A stretch of 64,000 bases of DNA, from contig JABYQN010000004.1 in the NCBI GenBank assembly GCA_022606135.1, forward strand, positions 806,001 to 870,000, given 5' to 3'. The notes beneath the pieces are model-generated. The model did not search any database, had not been told where the DNA came from, and saw nothing but the letters and a program-made list of their open reading frames with translations. The DNA is from Fomes fomentarius (taxonomy: Eukaryota > Basidiomycota > Agaricomycetes > Polyporales > Polyporaceae). Below are positions 34,651 through 48,330 of the stretch, piece by piece (position 1 is the first letter of the stretch; each line of letters starts with the position of its first letter). Position numbers and translations under genes: made by a program.

Positions 34651-35093
34651 CATGTATATGCATAGAAACAGGCAGACCCCACTGACTCTTGAAAGAGGTT
34701 TTCTTCGTGCTGTTTGTACCATGTACCATAAACTTTGTCGTTCTTTACTCACTTCCACCTTCCTTGTAGCGTACACCATACCGTTGTAGAGTCTGTCTTT
34801 CCGTACTCTTCGTGCCATTCTGCACAGGATTTGAATCCGGTTCCAAGAACAATTGGAAGTATCGCAAGGTGATTACAACGCAACTAATGTCCTGGGACGC
34901 GACGGAATAAGGTTGGTAATAAGACAGAGGCAGCATCACAAAGCGAGTACATATACAACACACTGAAGCGAGTCAGCACTTCATCCGTCGTCTACAGATG
35001 CCAGTCACACTCACCATCCAATAAGGATACTACAGCAAACATTCAACTTCACAGTCATATCCAGCAATCAAGTCTACCTACACACCACCCACG
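34651..35093. other. Convergent 3' region
   Basis: Between the stop codons of the 7-TM gene (plus) and the next minus-strand gene. Nothing was seen apart from probable 3' UTRs. Confidence 0.5.
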
Positions 35094-37497
35094 TCAGCCA
35101 AAAGCGGGAGGCAAGGGTGCTCTTCGGGCATCATCTCCCCTGTCCAACTCATCCCGACGCCGCTTCCTCCCCTGCAAAGCAAAGCTCGGAGGAAGCTGGA
35201 AATAATGCTCGATCGGGGGCCTGCGCGGGCGCGTCGACGCAGGAGGCCTCGCGGAGGTCGCGGTTGAAGTTGACGGGCTCGTCGGGTTCGAGTGGACGAG
35301 GGACTCGATAGACATCGCCGCTGGCCCAGGGGTGCTCACGCTAGCGCCGTTGGTAGATGCAGAAGACGGCTGGTCTCTGTTGCCAGTTATCCACGATGCT
35401 TTCTTGTACTACGGTGGGTCGGTTCAAAAATATAGAACGAGGGGAAGAGGCGGCTTACTGTCTCAAGCTCGGGCTTGCCTCGCCATCGAGCAATCGCTTC
35501 GCAGAATCTGATCGCGGCGCGTTCCACAGCTTCTGCGGGAAACTGCCACGCGAGGTCCTCCATATGCGTCGCGATATCGGGAGTCGACTGAGGGACAGCG
35601 TAGAACTGCAATATGGATAAGCCGATTTGTTAACAGCTCGTGATTCTGAATGAGGGACTTACCCTCGCCAATCGCTCAGTCATTTCAATTTCGTACTCCA
35701 GCTCCGCGCCCTCACGCTGGTAATACACGGGGGCATTGCCGCCACCCAGCGGCTCTCGCAGAGACGGAAAGAGGACTTTCGTCGCTTCCTCGAGGTCCGG
35801 TAAATCGTCGGGGTCGAACTCGCTGAACTCAGGATCATCGCCGCCACTAGCTCGTCCAGCCAAGGCACCCGACGAGCTCGAAGTAGAGCTATGTGGAGGG
35901 CGCGCGCCATTCGCGCGTCCTTGGGTCGGTATCGCAGCAAGCCCGACACCCAGTAGCACCTCAAGGGGCTCAACACCCCTCCAGTTAGCAGTGAGGTATC
36001 CTTCGAGGACGGCACGTGTAAGCAGCCCGGCGAAGAGGTAGTACCACTCCCTCGAGGGCCGCAAGGCATTGAAGGAGAAGTCCGATCCGTGCCTCTGCGC
36101 GTGCACCCTAGGAGATGTGTGCGGAGACGTCGTGGGCGGTCGAGCCGGGGGGGATCTTGCGTGAATACCGTCCTCGTCTCTCCTATCCCCGCCATCGATT
36201 GAAGCGCGGTCTTCAGTCGCCTCGCGGCCGAGCTCCATCGAAACGAGTGCACTCAAGCGCATGAACCGCGGAATGAGCTCGGCGAGTTTCGTGTTGTGCA
36301 TCGTTGGCAGCGCACTCCCATGTCCGGACGCGCCGTTGGGCATCGACGGGCGACGTAGGACAGTTCCACTCAGACCTGGACGAGCCAATCCAGAGCCAAT
36401 CCCGCTGCCATCCAGCCATCCAGTCACCCCAGTAGCGATGACAGGGCCGTTTGCGGAAGAAGCAGCGTCTCCAGGACTGCTTCCGGTGGTGGTGCGTCCT
36501 CGTGTCGGCCCAGGACGGACTGTGAACTGAGACTTTGCTTCAACGCAAATTTCACAACCCATGTGAAGGTGCCGAGGGCATCGGAGCGACGGAGGCGAGT
36601 TTGAGGTGTCCGGATCCGAGCCTATAGCGTACAACGACCGAATGTACTCGCTCGGAATTGGCTTCCGTGAGTTTCGTGCCATGCCGGAGATGAAAGAGGC
36701 GTTACATACGCTCGCGAGGGGACGAGAGCGGTAGGGAGCACGGAGGAGACGGGGACATTAGGATCGGTATGGATAGGAGTTTTGCTAGGCAGGTCGGGGG
36801 CGCGACGGGAGAAAAAGTCGTTGATAACGGTGGCGAGTGCAAGGCGAAGTCTCACGCCGTTTGGTAGGATATGTTTGTGTTGTCTCGCGCTCTGCGGCTG
36901 CAACGAGGGTGATGTTGGTGGCTCCAGCAAGTCATCCGGGTGCATAGGCCGCTCTTCAGGAGGCTGGTCGAGCATCGCCGTCGCGACTTTTTCGACGCTC
37001 TCCGCGCGTTGGCGCAGGTTACGTGCAAGAGCGAGATCCTGTCTCTCCAGCCTGTCGTCTTCATCGTCACCGTGTGTATGCTCCGGGCCACCTTCCCTCG
37101 CGCCGAGCACCCGCATATCCTCGCCATCACTGTATACCTCCTCGTCCTCTTCGTAGTTCTCCGGGCGCTCGCGGTGCCCGTAGTTGGACGAGGACGGACC
37201 TCCTGTGCGGTCAGTCATTCCAAGCTCGGCCCGTGCCTGAGCAAAGCGTGTGCGACCGTGCACCCACAGCAGGTGGTCGATAATAAGGGTGCGCGTGGAC
37301 TTCTCGCGCGGGGGAATGGAGTGGAGGTGGTGGGCATGTTTGTGCGCGGGGGCCCTGAACGGGGTCGGATTGTGTGCAGAGGGGATGGCAGCGCGCTGCA
37401 TCACAGGAGAGGACGACGGTTGGCGTAGGTACGCACTCATGTCATATTGCTGGGCCTGGTGCTGGGGGCTTGTATAGCTGCCGCCGGAGATGGACAT
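35094..37497 (-). CDS. Conserved basidiomycete-type protein, function unknown
   Basis: Four exons in phase. Exon 1 starts MSISGGSYTSPQHQ and contains REKSTRTLIIDHLLWVHGRT and RFAQARAELGMTDRTGGPSS, then an acidic stretch. A 44-nt GTAACG intron joins it to PIPSEYIRSLYAIGSDPD. The long second exon has HLHMGCEICVEAKSQF, a Gly/Ser-rich linker and WYYLFAGLLTRAVLEGYLTA, then an acidic block DDPEFSEFDPDDLPD. The third exon has FYAVPQSTPDIATHMEDLAW and a helical AVERAAIRFCEAIARWRG. The last has a basic, nuclear-localisation-like GRKRRRDELDR and ends PPAFG. It is about 730 residues. The nuclear-type basic motif, acidic patches and disorder suggest a regulatory protein, but no domain is recognised. An in-frame ATG at 37581 would add 28 residues. 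Confidence 0.75.
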
Positions 37498-38969
37498 CGT
37501 TGGGAACGGGGAAGTGACTGATAGGGCATCTTGAACACGGGCCACGGGTATGCGCGCGTACTGTATGTTGAAGCTACTCACCGCCTACAATCCCTGAACT
37601 CTCAAAAGTAACCGCTGTGCGCAGAACACTAGATCAGCAATGAGCGAAATGCTGGCAGCATTCACCATCAGTGCATGTTCGCGCCTAGATCTCGACACCA
37701 CTCACCTGGACTGGAGCACCCAGGCTCTCACAATCTTCATACGATCACAGCGCTCCTTCCCACTGCCTACACGAGAAGTACGCAGTGGACGACGTTCGCG
37801 ACCGTTCGTAAACTGCCAGGCTCGTCCAGAGAGTAAAAAAACCGGCCCGGAAGCAGAGCTGAGAGTGGTAGTTCACGCTGAAGCCGTTCGAGACCGTGTG
37901 TGGGGAGAGGACGCTGAACACAAAGTTGGACTTACAGTGGCGGAAGCATAGTCGCTCAGGCAGAGGCGCTCGACAGAGCGCGGAGCGGAAGGCGCGAAAC
38001 ATATGGCCGAAATCCGATTCGCGCGAACGGAACAGACTCGGGCTCGTGTTCATCGCGTACGGTAGTAAATGAGAGCCGTGAGTTTCTTTCTTTGCATGTT
38101 AAGTTAGAGATAGAGACAGACTGACACGGTTGTATAGTACATGAGAGAGGTACAAAGTGCTGAGAGAGATGAATAGAGAGGAAATGAGAGCAGTAACTGG
38201 GACTCGAAACGTATGTACAGAGTCGGTCCGGTACGGACGTCATAAAGAAAGCGTGAAAGAGGAGCGCACAAAACACCGCAAACCCAACGGCAAGATCGAC
38301 ATGCACATGACCGTACGAAGTGGAACGAACGGAGCCGGGGGACGGACACATACAGTGCGCAAAACTACTGATCATGATGCTGGGTACTCCCATGGATGGA
38401 CTCCAGCAATTATGAAGGAAATGAGAGAACAAAGAATGAAGAATGCTGGACAGCAAAACAAGAATAGGGGAAAGTACATCGAACAGCGGAGATTGTGAAG
38501 GATTGGACACGAAGTCAAAAAACGAACATAACGAGAACGGCACAGCGATGCAGAGAAGCGACGCGAGTGGCTATAGACGATGATATAAATAAGCAGACAA
38601 TCTCAAAGGGGGAGTCGTTAGGACCGTCATGATTCGGCGTGTTTGGCGGCATGATGGCATGACGGAAGAGCATCTGCGACGGAAACTCGACCAAAACAAC
38701 GCAGAAGATGGGAATTCGGAGCGGAGAGCGCATTCGTTTACTTGTGGGGCATGCGGGGTCATTCCCGTCGATTGAAGGAGGCTACAGATCGTAAGCGGGC
38801 TTGAATACACGATGGGTCCATCCGCGTTCTGCGATGGCGCCGTAGAATTGAGCAAACCGATACAAATGGGATGAAGGAACGAGGATATTTATGCAGACAC
38901 GAGACTGAGGAGAGCCAACAGGTGTAATGAGGTTCAACGGCGTGGTTCTGCTCCTGGATCGAGACCGAA
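37498..38969. other. Intergenic between two minus-strand genes
   Basis: It holds the upstream region of the 35094-37497 gene and the 3' region of the next one. No coding model was supported. Confidence 0.5.
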
Positions 38970-41134
38970 CTAGTGATGGGGCGAAGGAGGTGGAAGCATG
39001 CCAAAGCCTTGTGGTGGAGGGCTGGCTCCTTGGCGGTCATGACGTATATGTGAGGAGTTAGTAGAAGTCCTTGACACCATCGCCGCGGCAGGGGAAGGAG
39101 AAATATTCATGTAGTCACTGAGACTAAACGACGAGTTCGGCGTAGTATATGACGCCTGGACTTCGTGAGGGCGCATTGTTGGTGGTCGACCGGGATGGGA
39201 TTGAGATGAGGGCTCCGCGGGGGGTAATAGATGTGTCTGCACTTGGTCTGTTGGGGTTGGTGGAGTGACGGTGGGGAGCATAGGAACGTCTAAATGGCTG
39301 TTATCTGCTGCATGGTCTTGTGTCATCGAAAGTCTAGATAGCAGTTGCGAGGAGATCGGTTCACGTCTAGCAGCACTTGCCGGTACGGTTCGAGGTGAGA
39401 CTGGTTCCGTAGCGGTGCTTGATACAGACGTGAAGCTTCCACTCATCTGCCTGGAGAGCCTCCGAGAGGTGCCACCGTCTTCTTCGCCGACCGTTGGAAA
39501 TAGGACACGACCCTTGAGCCCCGAGCCACCCCCACGTAACGCACGGAATGCAGCAGCGTCTCTCGAATCTTTGTCTCGTGTGGATGTCGGCCGCGCGGGC
39601 GAAGGGGATGTAGCCATCAGCAGCAGCATGTCCGCCGCGTCCGTGTCGTCAACGTTGCCGGCGCGGTCACGGGGTGTCATCTTGGGCGTTCCAGCGCCTT
39701 CGGGACGGAGGCTGCTACCTTGCGTCACGCTCCCCCGACGTGCCGTCGCGTGCGACAGGGCTGGGGAAGCCTGAGACATGGCAGGGGAATGCGGTGGGGT
39801 AGCCGTCGAACGCGTCGCCCTTGAAAAGAGGGAATGCTGAGAAGACGACGCCACGGAAGTACCTCCCGCTACCGTTCTGGCAGCACTCTGAGCATAATGC
39901 GCGAATGAGTGAGTGGATCCTGAATCGGATCCGGCAGATATACTGGAACGGGGAGAACCAGCTGTACCGGAGATAGACGGACGTTGCTGATTCAACAGGA
40001 GCGTCGTCAGAGTCGCCGCCGCTTCCATGTCAATTTCTCTGTCCTCGACTTTGCTGTGGACTATCTCAAGGCTACCTTGAGCAGTTACGCGTTGCTTCCC
40101 CTTCCCCTTCCCCTTGCCCTTGCCCAAGGGCGGAGCGCTCGCCGTCTCTTTGGCGGCTTTCTTCGACTTCGATTTCGCGTGCACGTCAGGGGTACGCGCA
40201 ACTTTCGTCGGTCGTGAAGGTGAATGAGTCTTGTCAACCGATTTCTCCGGTGCGGGAACCGGCGGGTCATCGGGATTGTGAATTGTTCGAGCGCGCTTTG
40301 CAGGTGGTGGCGCCAGAAGTGATGTGAATAGGCTCTGGGCTGCGGAAGCGGTGACTGGGGGCGGCGGAGCCATAGAGCCCTTGCGTGCGCCTGAGCGTGA
40401 GGACTGTCCCCCGCCTGCATTGCTATTGGGGCTGCCTGGGTCGCTGAAGAAGTTTGCTGACCTCTTGCCATTCGGTGTGTGTTTGCCAGGTGGAGATACC
40501 TGAGAGTCCAACTCGTTGAGGGTGTGATTGGTCGCGTTACTTCTAACCTTGAAGTTCGCGTATAGTAGGCGTGCCCGCAGACTCAGGGCGAGCTATCAGG
40601 AGAAAAGCAGGAGTACGTTAGCCACAATGCTGCTGAGTCGAGCAGAACAGTAAGAGTGGGCGGTGATGGACGAAAAACGCGTAAATTGAGATGATGAACG
40701 CATTCTTTACACCACCATTCATGTGATGGCTAATTCAGAGAGAGTTCCATCGAAGGCCCTTTCCCTACCAACTACCTCTGGAAGGAAAGCATCGGATCAT
40801 AATAGCGGAGAGGTCGACCTCCAACACGCGTAATTTGATACCATAAATCAAGAAAAAATGAGAGTAGAGACATCGTTGCAACACGAGACTTAGGACGCAC
40901 GAATGAGCGATGGGAACACCGCTGGGAGGGACGGGAACGACCAAGAAACGCGCTTGTACGTACCTCACCAAGCTGGGCTCCAGCAGTTATCTTCTGGGTG
41001 AGTCTCTCCCTGTCATCACTGTCGTTGGATGAGAGGCCATTGGGCACGACGGTGGACGACGACGCGCTCCCTGAGGACTGGAGATACCGAGGCCTGGGGG
41101 AAGGAGTTGTCGCTGAGGACGACGGCGTAGCCAT
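38970..41134 (-). CDS. Ser/Pro-rich nuclear protein with a Whi5/Nrm1 (GTB)-like motif
   Basis: Exon 1 starts MATPSSSATTPSPRPRY and ends ITAGAQLGE at a GTACGT donor (about 40964). After a roughly 370-nt intron, an exon reads LALSLRARLLYANFKVRSN and then NELDSQVSPPGKHTPNGKR. The central L-x-x-R-L-x-x-A-x-x-K-V pattern resembles the GTB motif by which Whi5 and Nrm1 bind the G1/S factors SBF/MBF. The rest is long, disordered and rich in S/TP sites, as expected for a CDK-regulated repressor. It includes a GKGKGKGKGK run and the helical EIDMEAAATLTTLLLNQ, and ends MLPPPSPHH-stop. The total is about 590 residues. The motif match is visible; the Whi5-like role is inference. An in-frame ATG at 41278 is an alternative start. 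Confidence 0.7.
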
Positions 41135-44100
41135 GACGGCAGAGCGCGTCGCCAGTAGGGTAGTAGTTGCCGACGTGGTGGGTAGTGTCGAGAGGACTGT
41201 AGCGAACCGATGGACGCGGCAGTGGGCTGTGGGTTGGGGCGTCGGGGACGTGTGACAGGAAGAGACGCGGATGGGCACACCGCGGCGAGAGCGCGTCGCG
41301 TCGAGGGCTGCCGGCGCCTTCCGGGCGCTTACGTAAACATTCGCGCTTTTTCACCAAACGCCCATAGCGCCTCAACCGCGTTTCACCCCCGCGCCTCCCG
41401 TCCTCGCGCCTTCCTTCTACATACATCCCGCCCGCTGTCCCCCGCCCGCGTCGCCATCGCGCAAGCCAGAGTGCACGCACAGACCATCGCGATGCTTCCG
41501 TGAGTTGATGTTTGGCCCCGTTGTTCATCATGCTTGTGCTCCGGATCAGTTGACTTCGCGCCGTTGACGCCGCGATCCGGTGCCTCTCCATCTCGACCGT
41601 CCTTTTCCAGCAAGCCAAGGCACGTAGTCCCATTATTCGCCTTTTTCAGCAATGTCTACAATTGTCAACCAATCGTTCGAACCTCTCCTCTTCCTTATTC
41701 TCACCTTCAATCGCGTCTTCTTACAACTAGTTCGATGTGGTGATTGACGGTGAGACTTTTCCCCGTTGACAATAAGTAACCGAAGCCGCTGTCTCATATG
41801 CATCATCCATCGATTCTCTAGCTCCATAAGTCGTACGTGACCATCGCGAGTGACTAAGATATCTCACATCCCTGTTCAAGCTATCAATGCCAGAATCCTG
41901 CACCCCTCCGAGATCAGTTGCACGCTACCAACATTCCTGCGATCTCGTGTCCGCTATAAACCGCTCCTTCCTTTCATAAATTGTGCCATGTGCATTCTGG
42001 AAGGTCGGCAAGCATATTTTCCTATTCATACCGTTATCCAGGGCCACCGTCACGTGCATCGAACACGTACACGCCCAACGTCCCACAGAGTATTCGCACA
42101 AGATAGGAGGTGTTTCATCCCACGTATGTGTTCTCAAACCCCGGTATCCTTCCTGCGGCATTGATGCTACAGGGTGCAGGTCTCGCAGGGCGTCTTCGGT
42201 CCTTCCCTGTCCACGTCCGATTGGCATGTGCTATGTAACTGTGCAAGGCTAGGCAAAGGCCTGACTCATGTCCTCAACCCGTGGTCCGCGTAGCGTTACG
42301 TGCTGGGCGATATGAGCCTGTACTCGTACTCATCTCGTCATCCTGACTCGCTGTCAGTGCATGCCTTTTCAGCTCAGGTGTTGCTTATGTGATTCCTCTC
42401 CGGCGTTTCTGCGAAGGTTCCCCGCGCTTCCCATTGCCATGACTAACTTCGCTCTCGTGGCAAAGCAGACGCAATCCACCTGTGCTTGCAAATTATCCTT
42501 CCCCGTGTGTTTCCAATGCTGCTCTCTGGCACTATCCAGCTCAGTGCCGACACGGGACACGCTCGGGGCGTCCCTCCTCCGAGAAGCCCCGCGCCTGTGA
42601 GCCTTCTCTTGCCACGTTTTCGCACTACAGGTACAGTTCGAATTATAAGCAGTAATACCGCAACCGCAAGATCCTATACAGTCAATCTGCTGCGCACATG
42701 CATCTGCCGCCGGTACGGACACCGTCAGAACACCGGTTAGGTACGGTCAGTCCCGGCATTGAAGTTCATTCTCATTGCAGTAGCTCTCACACCCGATCAT
42801 CCATTCATTCCTACTCATCTCATATTCCGTCCATGCAGGATCATCTACACGGGACCGACACCGCGACAGTCTGTTGCGCAGATGTCAGGTTGTCATAATG
42901 CGTCACTGTGTCAGTACGCTCGCTCCCGCTCCTATTGAGTACATGCTTCCGTGACTGCTGTTCATCAGAGATGGATGAATGTAATATGCAGAGGCGCTGA
43001 CGATGCTTATCTACATTCCCGTTCATCCTTTCAATCATCATCTGCATAGCAGCCGGGCTCCGAGTGCCTCTTTGGTCGTGCACCGGCTCATCTGCCGGAT
43101 TCAACGCCTGCATCAACATCCCGTAACGCGGTACGTGGTACGAACAGATAACGAACATGCATATTCGCCTCAATGTTCAAAACCACATGAGATTTCATGA
43201 CGACATCCTGTGATCGCGTTTGAGCGCCCTGAGCTGAACTGCCGTCCCGAAGCGAGTGCAAAGCGGAGGAATGCGTCCACCGGACAATTGAAGATGATGG
43301 TGGATACGTTCCACCGTCACCGCTCTCCGGTAAATGCTTCTTCCGATCCGGAGTCATAACCATGAATGTACCCTCTTGTTCTATGCGCGCTCTTTCACCG
43401 CTAGGTATCAGTTCATCTACTGATTCACTAGTGTGGATGCATAGATGCCCGAAGCAGTGCTGGCGTTTTCCATACAGATCTGGAGGTAATCAGACCTCGG
43501 GCTCCTGCTAACGAAAACTTATGTGATGTCAGCGTCGAGGCCTCGCTGTATTGAAAGGGGACGGAGCGCACAGGTTAGGAGTTGAATGGCATACTGTATT
43601 ATGTCTCAGAACGTGTTCGTTTGAAGGTTCCGCGCGGGCGGGACAGAGATTCAAATAATGAAATGCCAGACGTCGGTAAATGATACACAGTCACACACAG
43701 GGGAAGAATGGATCAAAGTCCGCGCGGCGAGCGTCGTTAATGATAGACACCGATGTCATGACGAGTGGAGAGACAACGGAGATGAGGCAAAAACGCAGCG
43801 CACCGAGTCTACGGGATGGATAATGAAGAAGGAAATCTAGAAAGGTGGAACAGCGACCCATTAGAACAGGGATCTCGGTATGCTACATACAGACAATCTC
43901 AAGCGCAAGTACTACATCTATCAGAAAGAAATGAAAGAACAGAAAGTGTTACAAAGAGATATCTGCGTGAATGGTGGGACGAAGAGCGGGGTGTCGTCTA
44001 TCGGTCGTTAAGTAGTGTAGTTAGTCGGCTGTAAGTTAGCTCTATGAACTTTCAAGTCAAGAATCTCTAGAAGCTCGAACCTTCGCAGCCGCAAGCAGTC

Positions 44101-44191
44101 TTGACCTTCCTCTCTTGCGCCTTGCACTCTTGCACATCACTGCTGAACGCTCCTACGTATCTCAGCGTACTGTGCGGCTGCCAAACCCAGA
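41135..44191. other. Gene-free stretch, about 3 kb
   Basis: Upstream of the Whi5-like gene and downstream of the Zn2Cys6 gene. The plus strand after ATG 41492 can be read as a short start (M-L-P, then VDFAPLTPRSG after an intron), but the frame does not continue convincingly. No domain, tRNA or repeat was supported elsewhere. Confidence 0.45.
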
Positions 44192-46471
44192 TCACCCCGA
44201 TTCGTCAGTTACAACGCCCCCCAGCAAAGAGACCAAGCCATCGTGGATCGTACCCATCAGCTGGGAGGTATCCCGGAACCTGTTCATCGCGCCGAGAACC
44301 TTGTCGAGCACGGCACGTATGGCGTCGCGCTGCGACATACTCGGACCTGCAGACGCTGTAGCGGGCACGGAGCCGGATGGCATTTGCATCCGCGATCGAT
44401 GAGAATGTAGTGGTGATGTCAACGACGACGAAGAGTAGGAGGGTATCGCCGAGGAGGATGACGCAAAGGAAGACAGGGGCTGCGATGAGGACGGCGCCTG
44501 AACAGGACCGGAGCGGATAATCTCACCGATGAGAACGCGGCTTACCGCCGTCCACAAAATCTGGTTACACACGGGATGTGAGACGCTGTTCTATGCCATT
44601 AAGAGGTGCACGTACTGCAAGGATAGGGTCAACATTGGTCGGAACCAAGTTGAGGTTATCGAGTAGGCCCGCCACAGCCTGAGCCGCAGCGAGATCCTTG
44701 CGGTCATTCATCCGGTCTTGGCCCCTGAAGTTGCTGCGGAGTTGTATAGTCGCTGCACGAGCCATGGTGTGTGTGACAAGGGAGGTCAGTATCGCGTCGG
44801 GGTTGCCCGAGCGTTCAACAGGAGGAAGAGAAGCGATGAATCGATCGATGAGACCATCGAGGGCCGTGAATCTACCGTAGAATTCATTGCGATTCAAATT
44901 CACTGCTGAAGCGGAGCGAGTGGAGTGACAGTTAGCTCCGGAGACAGACACGAAAATTATTTTCCGGAAAAAAGCTCACTAGCAGACCACTGGGATGCGA
45001 GGTGAGTAGCGCGCTCGAACAGAGTCGCGGCCTTTGCGCGAAGAGACAGCTGGGTTTCTCGGCCCCCGTATGGCACGGAAGCACCGCCGGAGACAAATGT
45101 GAGTACCGTGAGAGCGCTCCTGAAATCGGCAGACATTCCGCCCTACAAGCACCACCAATAGTGAGTCGACTATAACAGCGTGAGGAAAGTGAAAGAATCG
45201 TCGCCAACGTACCGCTTCGTACTGAGACATCTCGAGTGGCCAGGGGGTGTCTACATGAGAGCCGGACTGTGCGACGCCGTTGAAGTGTGACGGGGAGCCC
45301 AATGCCACCGCCCAACTCTTGTCGAGCGCATAAATGAACCAGAAGCCTCGAATACGTTCGCCCTCTTCGATGGCATCGCGTGCGGGCGGTAGATTGAAAT
45401 CCCGTCCTTGGAGCCCGTGGCCATGCCTTTGATCCGCAGAACTCCGGATTTTGCTTAAACGGCAACTCAGTGTCAGCGCGACCGCGGCGCTACAATGATA
45501 CCGCCCCTCGAGGAAGCGTGACATTGTGAAGAAGTAGTTGGCAACGAGGACTTCGGCTTGAATGAGATTGACCACAGTGTAGTGGGAATCCCGCAGTGCG
45601 GTCGAGAGGGCATTGGTGGCTCTAGTAAGGAATGTCCCCTCATAGCTACGGATGCCATTAGATGTGGAAAGATGAGCACCCCAAAGGTAGATGGCGTTGA
45701 GCAGAGCGGTCGAAAGTTGAGCCCTCCGGGGATCTCCCTGCGGAAGCTGAATAGCTTGCATGACGCGAGGGACGTGCAAGAAGAATCCTAGAGAAGAGCT
45801 GTGCGGAAGGAACGCGTTGATACTAACTTGGTTCAGTATGACAGATCTGGGAACTTTTGACGGATCTAAATGCTCACAGAGTTCGGACGAGATCATTTGG
45901 CGGTTCTATTGAGGGATCCTGAGACAAGGCAGGCGACAGGCTTATTTGCTGACCGTGATTACCGGGCATAATCAGAGGTCCTGCGTCTGAGACCAAATTG
46001 CCGACAATAGGAGTGCTGGGAGATCCGAATTGGGCTGCGATGGAGGTTAGAACAGTCTCCTCTGCCACCAACAGCACTCACTGGCTGATGTCTGCGATTG
46101 GATATTGGCTTGCGCAGGGTTGAGCGTGATAGACGGGACAACCAGCTCAGGATGCTCAATCTCGCGAATACGAGCCTCGAGCCGAGCGATTTGCTCCTCG
46201 AGCATTTGTGTTGGACTAGGACCCGGTCCATCGGTATACTCACAATCCGCCTCTCTGTTAGTGCGGACACATTGTCCACAAATGGGACGACCGCCGTCGC
46301 ATCTCTGAGAAGAATGACTCAGCCACGAGTGCAGGGAAGGTGTTGGAATACATGACGAACCATCTTCCGTCGACGACAGTTCAGACAGGCTGCACCGCGT
46401 GGAGCCCGTTTGGAAGATGAGCCCCCGGACGGGCCACCTCCGCTAGGAGAACCTGGGATAGCTTGAGACAT
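44192..46471 (-). CDS. Zn2Cys6 fungal transcription factor
   Basis: A nuclear DNA-binding regulator. The N-terminal zinc cluster is CLNCRRRKMRC, then DGGRPICGQCVRTNREADCEY, giving C-x2-C-x6-C-x6-C-x2-C-x8-C. An intron (donor GTTCGT) interrupts it after RRRKM. A coiled-coil-like linker follows (MLEEQIARLEARIREIEHPE). The middle homology region (Fungal_trans type) shows LLNAIYLWGAHLS, EVLVANYFFTMSRFLEGRYH and IRGFWFIYALDKSWAVALGS. The C-terminal part has LIDRFIASLPPV and helices, and ends LLGGVVTDESG. At least six introns are needed. The start is MSQAIPGSPS at 46471; an upstream ATG at 46590 is not in frame by any good splice. The target genes cannot be inferred, and the nearest genes are unrelated. 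Confidence 0.88.
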
Positions 46472-48330
46472 TGAGGACGATGGACAATTTGTGTGAGACG
46501 AGGTGTGCTGTAGAAACTGGGGATGGTGAGCAGGTCATAGCATACCTTTTTATAGGCTCAACGGATGTACTGGTCGAAGTCGAGCTCATAGCCACAAAGG
46601 TTGAGTCACTAGTGTCGTAGGTAGACGAGCGAGGCGAGGCGCTGTGTTAATGGTCGGGAAGCTAACGGTGACACTCGAGAATGTGACCTCACGTCGAATT
46701 CCGATACGGAGGAACAATTTGTTGACTGGCTCCGACGCTCCGTGAGTTGACTCCACAGTCGCGCAGAACCGCCTCGTCTGACAAGAATCATCGGGCATGC
46801 ACGTAAGGAACGCCGCGCGCCCAACGGTACCATCACACTTGCGGAATGGCGCTAATGTGTATATCAGGAAAGCGTCGGGATGGGGAGCGCCATGAGAGCG
46901 GGACGTTGCCTCTGCCGGGGCGCGGCGGCGAGCGGAATATCTAAGCGGCTCAGGGCGATCTGAGCCAATCCGATTCAGTTGAGAACTCACTGTGCTTAGT
47001 GAGTAGACATCGGTTATCACGATCGGTTTGACTCCGTGATCGCCCTGCGGAATCGACTCAGTATGACTGTGCCGTGCCTGCCCTGTCCACCAACCGGCCA
47101 TGAACCGAACCGGTGCATCTGTCTTGAGTGAGTTGGTTTGCAATAACATCAAAAGACGCAGTCATTGTCCAAGACAGTCGGTCTGACCCTGCTGCAAGCT
47201 GCGTCGTTGAAACCTTAGAAATCGCGATGCCTCGGTGAGCAAGAGCAAGCTCTTACGAATACCCTCTTTCCTCCGAGGTCAAACCTGGCGCGGACTGGTC
47301 CTGCTATCCGTTCGAACTTCGCAGTTTCTAGCGCGCATGATGTCATCGACATACTCGGTTTGTGCGAAAGAGCGCTGTGTGCACGTACCTCTTAGGACTC
47401 ATCGGGAATGTTCGGAGTTATATTTTTGCTCCGTACTTGCATGAGAGTTATCCAAGTTAGGCAGTCTATAGATAGAAGAATTACCGCATCACACATTGTA
47501 GCCCAGTTCATCCCGCCATGAGCGCTGCTTCCAAGACGCCTCATAACACTCGGATGAGCCACGGAACCCTGAAAGGTCTGACACATACATGTGATGGTCG
47601 ACGCGCAGCAAGAGAGCGTTTGTCGTGCGGCGAAGAGCTGACTACGTTTTCAGCGAGTACTTGGTTTGCCGATCGGCGACAAGTCCGACAACATCGCAAG
47701 GCCCTGAGCCAATAGCCTTAGGCATAGTGAACTTCGTATCCAATCCGGACGCCATGAAACAGTAGCGGATGCACATACCGCGCCGCGTATGACGCAGTAG
47801 TTCGGACACATGTCCGCTATATGTGGCTTCGCCCGATCAGAGTAAATAAAAGCTGATTAAGAGAAGTTGGAGGATGTCACGGGCATCCATTGGTAACACG
47901 TACTGTGAGTCTGGGTCGTTGTGCTCACCGCCAAAGAACAACATCGCCCATACCTGCGCGTTCTGCGATTGCATAATGGGGTAGCACCTGAGCCTGCACG
48001 TGGGTAGCATGCGCTTTCCGGACACTAAGGCAGCCCCGATATGTTTGAGGCAGTCATGCAAATGTCGGCGACGAGAGGATCAGTTACGAAATGACGGCAG
48101 GAGAGCAAGAGCAAGTTGTATATTGATAGACGTTTCACGCCAACTACTCCCACGTGGCGGTGTTGAATAATGCTGACAGCTGTGCACCTAACAAGTGTAA
48201 ACAACATCCGCCACCTCGTCCAGTTGCACCCGAGTTGCACGCGCATATCCTGTAACCTGCACATTGCTCCGCTGTATCCCCGCATCGACGACCCTGCTGT
48301 TGAATCGTTGCACCTTCGCGAAACCGAGCC
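46472..48330. promoter_or_regulatory. Divergent upstream region of the Zn2Cys6 and CWC2 genes
   Basis: About 1.9 kb. A 188-codon minus-strand frame at 46586-47152 has no recognisable features and is not called. No repeat or RNA gene was seen. Confidence 0.45.

Noticed and set aside
34829..34860. GATTTGAATCC sequence resembling a tRNA T-loop
   Set aside because: No acceptor stem, D-arm or anticodon arm can be folded upstream.
41492..41743. Possible short gene starting M-L-P, divergent from the Whi5-like gene
   Set aside because: Only one plausible splice site and no continuing protein-like frame; evidence too thin.
46586..47152. 188-codon minus-strand open frame upstream of the Zn2Cys6 gene
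   Set aside because: No recognisable domain or splice partners, and the composition looks like a chance frame in GC-rich DNA. It lies in a divergent promoter region.
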